A stretch of 64,000 nucleotides of DNA from positions 62,001-126,000 of the forward strand of contig NZ_FOAI01000009.1 in assembly GCF_900109705.1 (NCBI RefSeq), given 5' to 3'. Position 1 is the stretch's first letter; every line of letters starts with the position of its first letter. The position numbers and the translations under genes were made by a program. The stretch is from Roseivivax marinus (GTDB lineage Bacteria > Pseudomonadota > Alphaproteobacteria > Rhodobacterales > Rhodobacteraceae). Below the pieces are notes generated by a model. The model saw only the letters and a program-made list of their open reading frames with translations. It ran no database searches and was not told the DNA's origin. Below, in pieces: positions 1 through 10,439 of this stretch.

Positions 1-412
1 CGCCCTTGGCGCGCACGTAAGCGGCCGCCGCCTCGTGGTCGGTGAAGTGGGCCGAGGCCGCGGTGGGCGCGCCGGCGGCCGCGCAGATCTCCTTGGTGAA
101 GGCCTTCGACGCCTCGAGCCGTGCCGCCGCTGCCGATGGCCCGAAGACCAGCACGCCGGCGTCGGCCAGCCGGTCGGCGATGCCAGCGGCCAGCGGCGCC
201 TCGGGGCCCACGATCACCAGGTCGATGGCGTTCTCGCCTGCGAACTCGGCCACCGCGCCGCCGTCCTCGATGTCGACCCGGGCGCAGGTCGCGATCTGCG
301 CGATGCCAGCGTTGCCGGGGGCCACGATCAGCTTGTCGCATTTCGGGTTCTGGAGCGCCGCCCAGGCCAGCGCGTGTTCGCGCCCGCCGCCGCCGAGGAT
401 CAGGATGTTCAC
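1..412 (-). CDS. purD: phosphoribosylamine-glycine ligase, N-terminal part (cut by window edge)
   Basis: GAR synthetase joins glycine to phosphoribosylamine with ATP in purine synthesis, in the cytoplasm. The reading frame starts with GTG and opens with the family N-terminus NILILGGGGREHALAWAA. It continues through VIVGPEAPLAAGIADRLA and FGPSAAAARLEASKAF, the pre-ATP-grasp N-terminal domain. About 137 of the usual ~420 residues are inside the window; the ATP-grasp and C-terminal domains lie beyond base 1. The gene is divergent from xseA. The GTG start fixes the conserved GGGGREHA loop at residues 7-14, as expected for the family. Confidence 0.95.
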   Translation of the reverse strand, partial: MNILILGGGGREHALAWAALQNPKCDKLIVAPGNAGIAQIATCARVDIEDGGAVAEFAGENAIDLVIVGPEAPLAAGIADRLADAGVLVFGPSAAAARLEASKAFTKEICAAAGAPTAASAHFTDHEAAAAYVRAKG

Positions 413-843
413 GCGTGCCCCCTTGGTCCGTGTCGTCTGGCCTGCCGCCGCCCGCCTCGTAGCCGGGTGTCCCGTGTCGCACAAGTGTCCCGGAACAGGG
501 CGGGTGACCGGGGTTGCGGAAGGGAGCGACCGGCGGAAGGGATCGAGCACGGAACAGACCTCCTATGTGACGAAAACACCGGAGATCGAAGGCGTGCATG
601 TCGTCCATTCCGGAAGTGTCAGACCCTGCCGAAGATAAACTCGAGGGACTCGGCACGTTCAAAGACTGCGCACAGGTTGTCGAGGCCACGCGGAACCGTT
701 TCGCCCCGCTTAATGCCCGCGCGCTCTGCTGCCCGACTTGTTCCATGAAAGCGGGCGGCGACGCCGCGGCCTGAGGCGCGCGGCCCCGGTTTCCTCCGGC
801 GCGCGCCGCGTCTAGTCTGACGCGCGGCAAGACGAGGGACGGC
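413..843. other. purD-xseA divergent intergenic region
   Basis: 431 bases between two divergent genes. It must hold both promoters, but I see no convincing -35/-10 pair. The only coding candidate is the 58-codon frame at 598-774, described separately. The last 70 bases before xseA are very GC-rich. Confidence 0.6.
598..774 (+). CDS. possible 58-aa Cys-containing small protein
   Basis: An ATG-initiated frame of 58 codons reading MSSIPEVSDPAEDKLEGL and ending ALCCPTCSMKAGGDAAA. A GGAG lies about 14 bases upstream, which is too far for a good ribosome-binding site. The CCPTC cluster could bind metal, but nothing else is recognisable. Third-position G+C is lower than in neighbouring genes, which argues against a typical gene here. 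It may simply be a chance frame in the xseA upstream region. Confidence 0.22.
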   Translation: MSSIPEVSDPAEDKLEGLGTFKDCAQVVEATRNRFAPLNARALCCPTCSMKAGGDAAA

Positions 844-2397
844 ATGGACCTGATCGACGACGAGCCCGGCGGCAGCGGCCCCGGCAATACCCCGGAATTC
901 ACGGTCTCCGAGATCTCGGGGGCGGTGAAGCGCACCATCGAGGGCGAGTTCTCCTACGTCCGGGTGCGGGGCGAGGTGGGGCGCGTGTCACGGCCGCGGT
1001 CCGGGCACGTCTATCTCGACCTGAAGGACGACCGCTCGGTGCTGTCAGGGGTCGTCTGGAAGGGCAAGGCCGCGCAGCTCGAGACCCAGCCCGAGGAGGG
1101 ACTCGAGGTGATCGCCACCGGACGGCTCACCACATTCCCCGGCCAGTCCAAGTATCAGATCGTGATCGAGACGATCCGGCCCGCGGGGCAGGGCGCGCTC
1201 ATGGCAATGCTCGAGAAGCGCCGCGCCGCGCTGGCAGCCGAAGGCCTGTTCGACGACGCGCGCAAGCGGCCTCTGCCGTTCCTGCCGGAGATCGTCGGCG
1301 TCGTCACCTCGCCCTCGGGCGCGGTGATCCGCGACATCCTGCACCGGTTGCGCGACCGCTTTCCCCGCAAGGTCCTGATCTGGCCGGTGGCGGTGCAGGG
1401 CGCGGCCTGCGCGCCCGAGGTCGCGCGCGCGATCGAGGGGTTCAACCGCATGTCCCCGGGCGGCGCGCTGCCGCGGCCCGACGTGCTGATCGTGGCGCGT
1501 GGCGGCGGGTCGATCGAAGACCTCTGGGGCTTCAACGAAGAGGCGGTGGTGCGGGCCGCGGCGGCGTCCGATATTCCGCTGATCTCGGCGGTCGGGCACG
1601 AGACCGACACCACGCTGATCGACTTCGCCTCCGACCGTCGCGCGCCGACGCCCACGGCCGCAGCCGAGATCGCGGTGCCGGTGCGGCGCGACCTGCTGGC
1701 CTGGTCCGAGGAGATGCAGGCGCGGCTAGTGCGCGCGGTAACCTATCGGCTCGAGGTCCGTGGACAACGGCTGACCGACCTCGCCCGCGCGCTGCCCCGG
1801 CCCGAGAGCCTGCTCGATGGTCCGCGCCAGCGGCTCGACGTGGCGGGCGACCGGCTGCCGGCAGCCCTGGTGCGCGGGGTTCAGGTGCGCCGCGTGGCGT
1901 TGTCGGAGACCTCGGGCAGCCTGCGCCCCGCCGCGCTGCGGGCGCGCGCGGGCGAATGCCGCCGCGCGCTCGGGGCCCTGGCCCCTCGGCTTGCCCCCGC
2001 GCTCGACAGGTCGGTGGCGCAGAAGCGCGACGCGCTCGCTGCCACGGCGGGGCGGCTCAGCCCGCGCCCGATCCGCACCGAGATCGCCCGGCGGGGCGAG
2101 CGTGTGTCCGACCTCTCGCGCCGCCTCGACGCGGCTTTCGCGAAGACGACCGCCGTGCAGCGCCAGCGTCTCGATGCGCTCGACCGGCTGCGGGAGTCGC
2201 TCGGCTACGAGCGCACGCTGGAGCGGGGATTTGCGGTGGTGCGCGGCGACGGCCACGTGGTGACGACGAAAGCGGCCGCCGAGGCCGCCTCGGGCCTCGA
2301 GATCCAGTTCCACGACGGACGCCTGCGACTCGGCGGCACGTCGCCCAGGAAAGGCGCCGCCAAGAAGGGGACCCCGGAGCAGGGATCGCTTTTCTGA
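844..2397 (+). CDS. xseA: exodeoxyribonuclease VII large subunit
   Basis: With XseB this forms exonuclease VII, which degrades single-stranded DNA to oligonucleotides. The 517-aa product has an N-terminal OB-fold domain (about residues 18-115; [20 protein letters not shown]). The catalytic domain follows, with [36 protein letters not shown] and [21 protein letters not shown] long Arg/Leu-rich coiled-coil C-terminal half is typical of the family. The ATG is preceded by GAGGGA. It is a single-gene unit facing away from purD; no xseB is in the window. The C-terminal tail is basic (PRKGAAKKG). Confidence 0.97.
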   Translation: MDLIDDEPGGSGPGNTPEFTVSEISGAVKRTIEGEFSYVRVRGEVGRVSRPRSGHVYLDLKDDRSVLSGVVWKGKAAQLETQPEEGLEVIATGRLTTFPGQSKYQIVIETIRPAGQGALMAMLEKRRAALAAEGLFDDARKRPLPFLPEIVGVVTSPSGAVIRDILHRLRDRFPRKVLIWPVAVQGAACAPEVARAIEGFNRMSPGGALPRPDVLIVARGGGSIEDLWGFNEEAVVRAAAASDIPLISAVGHETDTTLIDFASDRRAPTPTAAAEIAVPVRRDLLAWSEEMQARLVRAVTYRLEVRGQRLTDLARALPRPESLLDGPRQRLDVAGDRLPAALVRGVQVRRVALSETSGSLRPAALRARAGECRRALGALAPRLAPALDRSVAQKRDALAATAGRLSPRPIRTEIARRGERVSDLSRRLDAAFAKTTAVQRQRLDALDRLRESLGYERTLERGFAVVRGDGHVVTTKAAAEAASGLEIQFHDGRLRLGGTSPRKGAAKKGTPEQGSLF

Positions 2398-2737
2398 AGG
2401 GTCTCTAAGGACCTTCGATCATCACGGGGTGCGGACCCCGTCCGGAGGGGCGCCGCGCCGCCGCCAGCCTGCTGCGGGGGCTGGCGATCTCGCTGCTTAT
2501 GACGTGCTGCGTCGACGTTTTGGGCCGCTGGAATCACAAAGCGCGCAGTCCAAACGACGGATCGCCATCGCGTGGGCCGGCGAGGGCGCGGCTCTTGAAT
2601 TGCCTCGACGATAAAGAAGTCGGGGAGCTGATCCGCACGCCGGAGCCGCTGTCGGGCATCGGCAGCAAGCAAGACCCGGACGCGAACCGCATCCCCCGAA
2701 CGCAAAGGGGCGCGCCCGAAGGCGCGCCCCTTTCAAG
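2398..2737. other. xseA-fadJ convergent intergenic region
   Basis: 340 bases between two convergent genes with no convincing coding frame. It contains a 7-bp perfect stem (2424-2430 with 2435-2441), an 8-bp stem (2462-2469 with 2479-2486), and the strong terminator hairpin at its right end. I see nothing else in it. Confidence 0.6.
2704..2733. terminator. bidirectional hairpin terminator
   Basis: A perfect 13-bp stem (2704-2716 with 2721-2733) closes on a CGAA tetraloop, with A3 on the left and T3 on the right. It ends 4 bases before the fadJ stop codon complement. It can serve fadJ on the minus strand and xseA on the plus strand. Confidence 0.75.
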
Positions 2738-4936
2738 TCAGGCCGCGTCGGCCTCTGCCGGGCCGAACCGGCCGTAGAACGACTGGTTTTTCTCTGCGAG
2801 CTCGCGCAGCAGGTCGGGGCAGGTGAACCGCGCGCCGTGCTTGTCGGTCAGCGCGTCGCAGCGCTCAGCGGCGTAGGGCGCGCCGATGATGTCGAGCCAG
2901 GACAGCGGGCCGCCCGACCACGGTGCGAAGCCCCAGCCGAGGATCGCGCCGACGTCGCCCTCGCGGATATCGAGCAGGACGTTCTCCTCCAGCGCGCGCA
3001 CGGCCTCCAGCGCCTGCACGAACAGCAGGCGGTGCTGCACCTCGATCAGGTCCGGCTGCTCGTCCGCGACGGGATACTTCGCGCTCAGACCCTCCCAGAG
3101 GCCTTGGCGCTTGCCCTTCTCGTCGTAGGCGTAGAACCCCGCGTTGGACTTCCGGCCGAGGCGGCCTTCGTCTTCCATCCAGAAGATCACCTCGTCGACC
3201 GCGCTATCGGGATAGGCATCGCCCATCGCCGCGCGTGTCGCCCGCGCGATCTTGGCACCAAGATCGATCGAGGTCTCGTCCACCAGTTGCAGCGGCCCGA
3301 GCGGCATGCCGACCTGCTTGGCGGCATTCTCGATCAGGACCGGGTTCACCCCTTCGGCAACCATGCGGATGCCTTCGTTGATATAGGGGATGATGCAGCG
3401 GTTGGCGTAGAAGAAGCGCGCGTCGTTGACCACGATCGGGGTTTTCCGGATCTGGCGCACGAAATCGAGCGCCTTGGCCACGGCCCGCTCACCGGTCTCC
3501 TTGCCCTTGATGATCTCGACCAGGTTCATCTTCTCGACGGGCGAGAAGAAGTGGATGCCGATGAACTGCTCCGGCCGCTTGGAGGCCTTGGCGAGATCCG
3601 TGATCGGCAGGGTCGATGTGTTGGTGGCAAAGATCGCCTCCTCGCCGATCACCGCCTCGACCTTTTGCGTCATCTCGGCTTTGACCTTGGGGTCCTCGAA
3701 CACCGCCTCGACGATCAGGTCGCAGCCCTTGAGGTCGTCCACGTCTGCCGTCGGCGTGATGAGGGAGAGGACACGCTCCTTCTTCTCCTCGGTGGCCTTC
3801 TTCTTCTGGATGCCCTTGTCCATGTAGGACGCGGTGTAGGCCTTGCCCTTCTCGGCGTTCTCGACCGACTGATCGAGCAGCACCACCTCGATCCCGGCCT
3901 GAGCCGCGACGAGGCTGATGCCCGCGCCCATCATGCCGGCACCGAGCACGCCCACGCGGCGCACGGTCTCGTCCGCCACGTCGGGCCGGTTCGCGCCCTT
4001 CTCGAGCGCCCCCTTGTTGATGAACAGCGAACGGATCATCGCGCCCGAGGACGGATTCATAAGCACGTTGGTGAACCAGCGCGCCTCGATCTTGAGCGCG
4101 GTGTCAAAGGGCACGAGCGCGCCCTCGTAGACCGCCGACAGAAGCGCCTTGGCCGCCGGGTAGACGCCCTGCGTCTTGCCGTGAACCATGGCCGAGGCGC
4201 CCACGAAGGTCATGAAGCCCGCCGGGTGGTAGGGCGCGCCGCCGGGCATCTTGTAGCCCTTCGCGTCCCACGGCTTGACGATGTCGGCGTCCTTGGCGTT
4301 CAGCACCCATTCCTTGGCCGCGGCGACCGGATCGGCCACGACCTCGTCCACGAGACCGGCCTTCTGCGCCTTGATCGGGTCGCTCAGCTTGCCCTCGAGC
4401 AGGAAGGGCGAGGCTGCCATGGCGCCCATCTTGCGCACGAGGCGGGTGGTGCCGCCGCCGCCCGGGAAGATGCCGACCATGATCTCGGGCAGGCCGATCT
4501 TGGCCTTCGGATCGGGCGTGACGAAGATGCGGTGGCACGCGAGCGGCAGCTCGAGCCCGATGCCGAGCGCGGTGCCGGGCAGGGCGGCCGCGATCGGCTT
4601 GCCGCCCTTCTGGGTCTTGGGGTCCATGCCGGCGAGCTCGATCTTGCGCAGCACGCGGTGCAGACCCATCACGCCGTCGAAGAGACCCTGCGCCGGGTTC
4701 TCGCCGGCGGCGTCCTTCATCGCCGCGATGGCGTTGAGGTCCATGCCCGCGGCGAAGCTGTCCTTGCCGGAGGTGATGACGATGCCCTTCACGGCCTCGT
4801 CCGCCAGCGCGTCGTCGATCAGACCCTCGAGGTGCTCCCCGGCCTCCATCGACAGCACGTTCATCGATTTGCCCGCGCAGTCCCAGGTGATCACGGCGAC
4901 GCCGTCGGCGCCCTTGTCCATCGTGAAATCGGTCAT
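2738..4936 (-). CDS. fadJ: 3-hydroxyacyl-CoA dehydrogenase / enoyl-CoA hydratase (FadJ/FadB type)
   Basis: Bifunctional beta-oxidation enzyme of 732 aa that hydrates enoyl-CoA and then oxidises 3-hydroxyacyl-CoA with NAD. The crotonase half (about 1-200) keeps both catalytic glutamates, Glu129 in GTALGIGLE and Glu151 in IGLPEIMVG. The NAD-binding motif GAGMMG is at 332-337. The substrate motif ATNTSTLPI (from 437) and catalytic His462 in [18 protein letters not shown] are intact. The frame is open further upstream into the thiolase gene. The ATG at 4936 has a GGGAGA ribosome-binding site and leaves a 23-base gap from the thiolase, so I chose it. It is the last gene of a thiolase-fadJ pair and ends at a strong hairpin. 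Compare the degenerate paralogue at 60787-62772. Confidence 0.95.
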   Translation of the reverse strand: MTDFTMDKGADGVAVITWDCAGKSMNVLSMEAGEHLEGLIDDALADEAVKGIVITSGKDSFAAGMDLNAIAAMKDAAGENPAQGLFDGVMGLHRVLRKIELAGMDPKTQKGGKPIAAALPGTALGIGLELPLACHRIFVTPDPKAKIGLPEIMVGIFPGGGGTTRLVRKMGAMAASPFLLEGKLSDPIKAQKAGLVDEVVADPVAAAKEWVLNAKDADIVKPWDAKGYKMPGGAPYHPAGFMTFVGASAMVHGKTQGVYPAAKALLSAVYEGALVPFDTALKIEARWFTNVLMNPSSGAMIRSLFINKGALEKGANRPDVADETVRRVGVLGAGMMGAGISLVAAQAGIEVVLLDQSVENAEKGKAYTASYMDKGIQKKKATEEKKERVLSLITPTADVDDLKGCDLIVEAVFEDPKVKAEMTQKVEAVIGEEAIFATNTSTLPITDLAKASKRPEQFIGIHFFSPVEKMNLVEIIKGKETGERAVAKALDFVRQIRKTPIVVNDARFFYANRCIIPYINEGIRMVAEGVNPVLIENAAKQVGMPLGPLQLVDETSIDLGAKIARATRAAMGDAYPDSAVDEVIFWMEDEGRLGRKSNAGFYAYDEKGKRQGLWEGLSAKYPVADEQPDLIEVQHRLLFVQALEAVRALEENVLLDIREGDVGAILGWGFAPWSGGPLSWLDIIGAPYAAERCDALTDKHGARFTCPDLLRELAEKNQSFYGRFGPAEADAA

Positions 4937-4959
4937 TGTTCCTGTCTCCCTCTGGCCGC

Positions 4960-6171
<1,212 letters not shown>

Positions 6172-6181
6172 GGAGCCTCCT

Positions 6182-6826
6182 TCACTCTTTGCCCGCCGCG
6201 GGCCAGGCGCGCGGCATCAGGTCGTAGGGGGATTGCCAGCGCGGCTGCTCGCTCAGGCGGGTCAGCCACGCGTCGATATTGGGCCAGTCGGCACGGTCGA
6301 AGCCGAAGGGCTCGGGATAGTAGAGATAGCCGCAGCAGGTCAGGTCGGCGTTGGTCACGGCGTCGCCGACGATCCAGTCGCGGCTTGAGAGATGCGCGTC
6401 GAGCACCTGGTAGGCGGCCTTGAGCCGACCCTTGGTGAACTCGATCGCCTCGGCCGGACGCTTTTCCTCGGGCAGGAAGTTCATCAGGAACCGAAGCATT
6501 CCGGCCTGTGAGCTGAGCTTGTGGTTGTCCCAGAACTGCCAGCGCAGGATCTCGCGCGCCGTGCTGGCGTCGCGCCCGCCGAACGGGCTGCCCTTCTCGA
6601 CGAGATAGCCCTGGATGACGGCCGATTGAGACAGGCGCACGTCGCCGTCCACCAGCACGGGTGCCTCGCCCATCTCGTTCACGTCGCGCCGGTAGGCCGC
6701 GCCGCGCGTTTCGCCGTTGAAGAAATCGATGAACACGGGCTCCCAGTCGAACCCGCCCATCTCGAGCGCGAGCGCGGCCTTGTAGGAGTGGCCGGATTCG
6801 CCGAAGCAGTGCAGCTTTAAGGTCAT
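6182..6826 (-). CDS. glutathione S-transferase family protein
   Basis: A 214-aa GST-fold protein. The N-terminal thioredoxin-like domain starts LKLHCFGESGHSYKAALALE and has the cis-Pro/glutathione-binding segment EAPVLVDGDVRLSQSAVI. The helical C-terminal domain includes LDAHLSSRDWIVGDAVTNADL, the typical N-capping motif. The substrate is unknown. The frame runs about 20 codons further upstream, but MTLKLHC is the natural family start. It is the first gene of the GST-thiolase-fadJ run. A GST in a beta-oxidation operon may detoxify reactive acyl or enoyl intermediates, but that is inference. Confidence 0.9.
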   Translation of the reverse strand: MTLKLHCFGESGHSYKAALALEMGGFDWEPVFIDFFNGETRGAAYRRDVNEMGEAPVLVDGDVRLSQSAVIQGYLVEKGSPFGGRDASTAREILRWQFWDNHKLSSQAGMLRFLMNFLPEEKRPAEAIEFTKGRLKAAYQVLDAHLSSRDWIVGDAVTNADLTCCGYLYYPEPFGFDRADWPNIDAWLTRLSEQPRWQSPYDLMPRAWPAAGKE

Positions 6827-6866
6827 GCGATGTCCTGTCGGTCGGGAAGATGGAGGGGGCGGGAGG

Positions 6867-6897
6867 CCTCCGGCGGGAGTATTTGGCACGAGAAGAA
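6867..6897 (+). repeat. 31-bp inverted repeat, left copy
   Basis: The core CGGCGGGAGTATTT followed by ACGAGAAGAA pairs with the reverse complement at 7093-7123, with 29 of 31 bases identical and the two mismatches in the middle. The distance between copies is 195 bases. Confidence 0.8.
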
Positions 6898-6950
6898 GCC
6901 AGGGGGCGGCTCTGCTAACCCGGCGTTAAGCCGACTTGCGCCAATGTCTC

Positions 6951-6985
6951 CGTGCGGTACAGGCTGGAGAGCCGATGACCGCACG
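6951..6985 (+). other. hairpin inside the inverted-repeat segment
   Basis: A perfect 8-bp stem CGTGCGGT/ACCGCACG (6951-6958 with 6978-6985) encloses a 19-base loop containing GGAGAG. It sits between the two 31-bp inverted repeats and has no plus-strand gene downstream, so a leader function is unlikely. It could be part of a small RNA. Confidence 0.4.
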
Positions 6986-7092
6986 AGGAGAAGCCCCGCC
7001 GGCCCGCTCGCGCTCAAGCCAGCTGCGGTGCCGGCTGGCGGGGTGGACCGGCTGCTGCCCGCGCTGCCATTCGAGGGTTCGATGAACGGTCC

Positions 7093-7123
7093 TTCTTCTC
7101 GTCCGAAATACTCCCGCCGGAGG
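7093..7123 (-). repeat. 31-bp inverted repeat, right copy
   Basis: Reverse-complement partner of 6867-6897, matching at 29 of 31 bases. Confidence 0.8.
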
Positions 7124-7230
7124 CGTCCCGACCGGGACGATAATGGACCGGTTAGCGGACCGGGCGCTTTGCAGGATGTTCCCGCGAAGTGACAGCTCGT
7201 CATGTGCGCGCCCCCTCCCAAGGTCGTGCG

Positions 7231-7443
7231 TCAGCGCTTGCGCGCATCCAGCTCGGCGTTGAAGAGCCGGAGCCGGTGGCCGAGCGCCTCGTCGTCGGTG
7301 ATCGAGTCGAAGTGTTCGAACACGAAGGACAGCGCCTCGCCCTCGTCGAGCCCGGCCTCCTGCGAGAACTTCTTGAGGCGGCGGTAGCCGTCCTCGGTCA
7401 TCGCGACGGGAAAGCGGCGGGTCAGGCGGAAGCGTTTCGGCAT
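7231..7443 (-). CDS. small hypothetical protein, ribbon-helix-helix-like
   Basis: A 70-aa basic protein beginning MPKRFRLTRRFPVAMTEDGY. The pattern of a short strand (RFPVAMT), an amphipathic helix (EDGYRRLKKFSQEAG) and a second helix (DEGEALSFVFEHF) resembles ribbon-helix-helix DNA-binding proteins, though I cannot name a family. The ATG at 7443 has a GAGGA ribosome-binding site. It lies 64 bases downstream of the acyl-CoA dehydrogenase on the same strand, so it is probably co-transcribed and could be a regulator or accessory factor of that unit. Confidence 0.7.
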   Translation of the reverse strand: MPKRFRLTRRFPVAMTEDGYRRLKKFSQEAGLDEGEALSFVFEHFDSITDDEALGHRLRLFNAELDARKR

Positions 7444-7507
7444 GTGGTCCTCCTCGGGGGCGGTGGCGCCCGGACGGCTGGTCTCCGGTCCGAACGCCAC
7501 CCTCCGC

Positions 7508-9289
7508 TCAGAAGTTCGCCGCGTCCAGTTCCATCACCGGCTCCGCGCCGCTCTCGATCCGCTTCAGAAGCGTTCCGGTCTCGGTCAGTTCGCGCGCCAT
7601 GTAGTAGCGTCCGGTCGCAAGCTTGGAGGTGTAGAACGCCTCGTCCGAGGTGCCCGCCGCCAGTGCGGCCTTCGCGGCCACCGCCATCTTCGACCACATC
7701 AGGCCGAGGCAGACGTGCCCGAAGAGATGCATGAAGTCGTAGGAGCCCGACAGCGCGTTGTTCGGGGACTTCATGCCGTTCTGCATGAAATACATCGCCG
7801 CCGCCTGCAGGTCCTTCGACGCGCTCTTCAGCGGGTCGAGGAAGTCACGGTCGAGCGTCTCGTCCTGGCCCTTGTGCTCGGCCGCGAAGGATTTCACCAG
7901 CTCGAAGAAGGCCATGACGTGCTTGCCGCCGGACTGGCCCAGCTTGCGGCCCACGAGGTCGAGCGACTGGATGCCGTTGGTGCCCTCGTAGATCATCGTG
8001 ATCCGGGCGTCGCGGACGAACTGCTCGAGGCCCCATTCGCGCGTGAAGCCCGAGCCGCCCAAGGTCTGCTGCGCGAGCACGGTGGTCTCGAAGCCCTTGT
8101 CGGTCAGGAAGCCCTTGATGACCGGGGTGAGCAGCGAGATCATGCCCTCCGCGTCGGCATCCTCGTTGCGGTGTGCGCGATCGATCATCTGCGCGCCCCA
8201 GAAGGTGAAGGCGCGCGCGCCCTCGACGAAGCTCTTCTGTGCCAGCAGGTTTCGGCGCACGTCGGGGTGCACGATGATCGGGTCGGCCGGGCCGTCGGGA
8301 TTCTTGACGCCGGTCACGTCGCGGCCCTGGAGCCGGTCGCGGGCGAAGCCGAGCGCGTTCTGGTAGGCCACCGCGCCTTGGGCGTAGCCCTGCAGGCCAA
8401 CGCCGAGGCGCGCCTCGTTCATCATTGTGAACATCGCGCGCATGCCCTTGTGCAGCTCGCCCACGAGGAAGCCCTTGGCCCCGTCGTAGTTCATCACGCA
8501 GGTGGCGTTGCCGTGGATGCCCATCTTCTCTTCGAGGCCGCCGCAGCTTACCGCGTTGCGCTCGCCGAGGCTGCCGTCCTCGTTGACCATGAACTTCGGC
8601 ACGATGAAGAGCGAGATGCCCTTCACACCGTCCGGCCCGCCGGGAACCTTGGCGAGCACTAGGTGGATGATGTTCTCTGACAGGTCGTGCTCGCCTGCCG
8701 AGATCCAGATCTTGGAGCCGGTGATCGAGTAGCTGCCGTCGTCCTGCGGCTCGGCCTTGGTGCGGATCAGGCCGAGGTCGGTGCCGCAATGCGGCTCGGT
8801 CAGGTTCATGGTGCCCGACCAGATGCCGTCGATCATGTTGGGCAGGTAGGTCTGCTTCTGCGCCTCCGTGCCGTGTGCGTGGATCGCCGAGTAGGCGCCG
8901 TGGGTGAGGCCCTGGTACATGTTGAAGGCCATGTTGGAAGACACGAACATTTCGCCCACGGCGCAGTTCAGCACGTAGGGCATGCCCTGGCCGCCGTATT
9001 CGGGATCGGCGTCGAGGCCCATCCAGCCGCCCGCGCGCATCTGCTCGTACGCGTCCTTGAAGCCCTCGGGCGTGCGCACGACGCCGTTCTCCAGTGTGCA
9101 GCCCTGACGGTCACCCACCGGGTTCAGCGGCGCGAGCACGTTTTCGGAGAGCTTGCCGGCCTCTTCGAGGATCGCCGACGTGGTATCGGCGTCGAGGTCC
9201 TCGTAGCCCGGAATGTCCTGTTCGTGGACCTTCAGGACCTCGTGCAGCACGAAGGCCATGTCCTTCGTGGGTGCGGTGTAGATCGGCAT
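7508..9289 (-). CDS. acyl-CoA dehydrogenase, long DmdC-like type
   Basis: A 593-aa FAD enzyme that introduces the alpha-beta double bond in acyl-CoA. At ~590 aa with a C-terminal extension it is the long form, which includes the methylmercaptopropionyl-CoA dehydrogenase DmdC. The FAD/substrate motif is [19 protein letters not shown]. The C-terminal FAD-domain motif [20 protein letters not shown] is followed by [20 protein letters not shown], where the catalytic Glu lies in YEGTNG. The substrate (fatty acyl, branched-chain or DMSP-derived) cannot be decided by eye. The MerR gene lies 26 bases upstream in the same direction, with a LiuR-like site before it. Confidence 0.93.
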   Translation of the reverse strand: MPIYTAPTKDMAFVLHEVLKVHEQDIPGYEDLDADTTSAILEEAGKLSENVLAPLNPVGDRQGCTLENGVVRTPEGFKDAYEQMRAGGWMGLDADPEYGGQGMPYVLNCAVGEMFVSSNMAFNMYQGLTHGAYSAIHAHGTEAQKQTYLPNMIDGIWSGTMNLTEPHCGTDLGLIRTKAEPQDDGSYSITGSKIWISAGEHDLSENIIHLVLAKVPGGPDGVKGISLFIVPKFMVNEDGSLGERNAVSCGGLEEKMGIHGNATCVMNYDGAKGFLVGELHKGMRAMFTMMNEARLGVGLQGYAQGAVAYQNALGFARDRLQGRDVTGVKNPDGPADPIIVHPDVRRNLLAQKSFVEGARAFTFWGAQMIDRAHRNEDADAEGMISLLTPVIKGFLTDKGFETTVLAQQTLGGSGFTREWGLEQFVRDARITMIYEGTNGIQSLDLVGRKLGQSGGKHVMAFFELVKSFAAEHKGQDETLDRDFLDPLKSASKDLQAAAMYFMQNGMKSPNNALSGSYDFMHLFGHVCLGLMWSKMAVAAKAALAAGTSDEAFYTSKLATGRYYMARELTETGTLLKRIESGAEPVMELDAANF

Positions 9290-9315
9290 GTCAGCTCTCC
9301 TCCCGTGTCAGGGTC

Positions 9316-9726
9316 TCACTCGGCCGCCTTCTTCGGCTGGCGCATGGAGGCGAGCATCTTCTCGCCCCACTGCATCTGTTCCTCGAGCTCGGCGATGGCG
9401 TCGTCGAGCTCCTTGCGGCGGGCGACCATCTCCTCGAGCCGCTTCTGGGCGATCTCGTAGGTCTTCGCGAGTTGCGTCGCCTGCGCGTCGCCCATGTGGT
9501 AGAGGTCGAGGAGCTGGCGGATTTCCTCCAGGCTGAAGCCGAAGCGCTTGCCGCGCAGGATCAGCTTGAGCCGGGCCCGGTCGCGCCGGCTGAAGAGCCG
9601 TTTCTGGCCCTCGCGCTGGGGAAAGATCAGCTCCTTCGCCTCGTAGAATCTCAGGGTCCGCGGCGTGACGTCGAAGGCGTCGCACATTTCGCGGATGGTC
9701 ATCGTCTGGTCGGTATCTTCGGTCAT
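9316..9726 (-). CDS. MerR-family transcriptional regulator
   Basis: A 136-aa regulator with an N-terminal winged helix (MTIREMCDAFDVTPRTLRFYEAKELIFPQ) and a C-terminal dimerisation coiled coil (AKTYEIAQKRLEEMVARRKELDD). It has no effector domain with metal-binding cysteines, so it is not a metal sensor. The family in fatty-acid and branched-chain catabolic operons is LiuR-like. The start MTEDTDQTMTIREMC was chosen over an upstream frame extension; MTIREM is possible too. It precedes the acyl-CoA dehydrogenase, and a LiuR-like palindrome 68 bases upstream suggests autoregulation and control of the operon. Confidence 0.9.
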   Translation of the reverse strand: MTEDTDQTMTIREMCDAFDVTPRTLRFYEAKELIFPQREGQKRLFSRRDRARLKLILRGKRFGFSLEEIRQLLDLYHMGDAQATQLAKTYEIAQKRLEEMVARRKELDDAIAELEEQMQWGEKMLASMRQPKKAAE

Positions 9727-9793
9727 TTTTGTCCTGCGCTGTCGTCGCGGAAAGCGCCGGTATTGCAGTGCCGGCCTATCGCTACAACGACGA

Positions 9794-9809
9794 TTGACGT
9801 TTACGTAAG
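9794..9809. promoter_or_regulatory. LiuR-like operator
   Basis: TTGACGT-TT-ACGTAAG is a near-palindrome with ACGT in each half and a 2-base centre, the kind of site described for LiuR-type MerR regulators of acyl-CoA and branched-chain catabolism. It lies 68 bases upstream of the MerR start and facing it. A second TTGACGT occurs nearby at 9834-9840. Confidence 0.5.
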
Positions 9810-9898
9810 CTCTACGTCGCGTCACTTCTAGTTTTGACGTTGGATCATCTTTCAGAGCCCGCGGGCGGCTGCAAGTCGGCCCCCGGAAAGGTGCGCGA

Positions 9899-10270
9899 TC
9901 ACTCGCCGAGCGAGGCCGCGGTCTCGTCGCGGAGGGCGCGCAACTCGTCGCGGGCGGCGTCGAGCTGGCGGCGCTGTTCGTCGAGTTCGGCCATCTGGCG
10001 GTCGGCCAGCTTGATCCACTCGCGCATCTGCGCCTCTGTGCCTTCCTTCTCGTAGATCAGCAGCCACTGGCGGATGTCCTCGAGGCTGAAACCGAAGCGC
10101 CGGCCCCTCAGGATCAGTGTCATCCGCGCGATCTCGCGGCTGCCGTAATACCGCGACCGGCCCTGCCTCTCGGGATGCAGAAGCTCGATGTATTCGTAGT
10201 AGCGAAGCGTGCGCGGCGTCACGTCGAACTTGGCGCACATCTCCTTGAAGCTGAGGCGGGTCTCGGTCAT
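9899..10270 (-). CDS. second MerR-family transcriptional regulator
   Basis: A 123-aa protein clearly paralogous to the MerR protein at 9316-9726. It shares FKEMCAKFDVTPRTLRYYE in the winged helix and LILRGRRFGFSLEDIRQWL after it, with a Gln/Arg/Glu-rich coiled coil (MAELDEQRRQLDAARDELRAL) at the end. No metal-binding cysteines are seen. The two genes are separated by 172 bases and face the same way, consistent with a tandem duplication. It is divergent from the thioesterase pair, which it may regulate (inference). Confidence 0.9.
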   Translation of the reverse strand: MTETRLSFKEMCAKFDVTPRTLRYYEYIELLHPERQGRSRYYGSREIARMTLILRGRRFGFSLEDIRQWLLIYEKEGTEAQMREWIKLADRQMAELDEQRRQLDAARDELRALRDETAASLGE

Positions 10271-10439
10271 CTGCGCTCCGGTGTCGCGGGTGGCGCAAAT
10301 CTAGGGGTCCCGCGCCGCGGGAGCAACTGGAACGCGCAGCGGCGTCGCAGCGTTCGCCGCGCAGCCGAGCCTCGGGACAGGGTTGAAGCCCGCCCGGGGC
10401 GATGCGCATAACGGTCCGGACGCACGCCAGGAGCTTTCC

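Larger units (their letters stand above)
6827..7230. other. non-coding gap with flanking inverted repeats
   Basis: 404 bases with no convincing gene. It splits the otherwise continuous minus-strand fatty-acid block. It contains a pair of 31-bp inverted repeats, a hairpin at 6951-6985 and a 36-codon frame (6975-7085, MTARGEAPPARSRSSQ..., with a CCPRC cluster) that I do not trust as a gene. Confidence 0.65.

Noticed and set aside
6940-7080. Glycine-riboswitch-like strings in the inverted-repeat segment
   Set aside because: Only short strings match; the expected pairing is not formed and there is no gene downstream on the plus strand.
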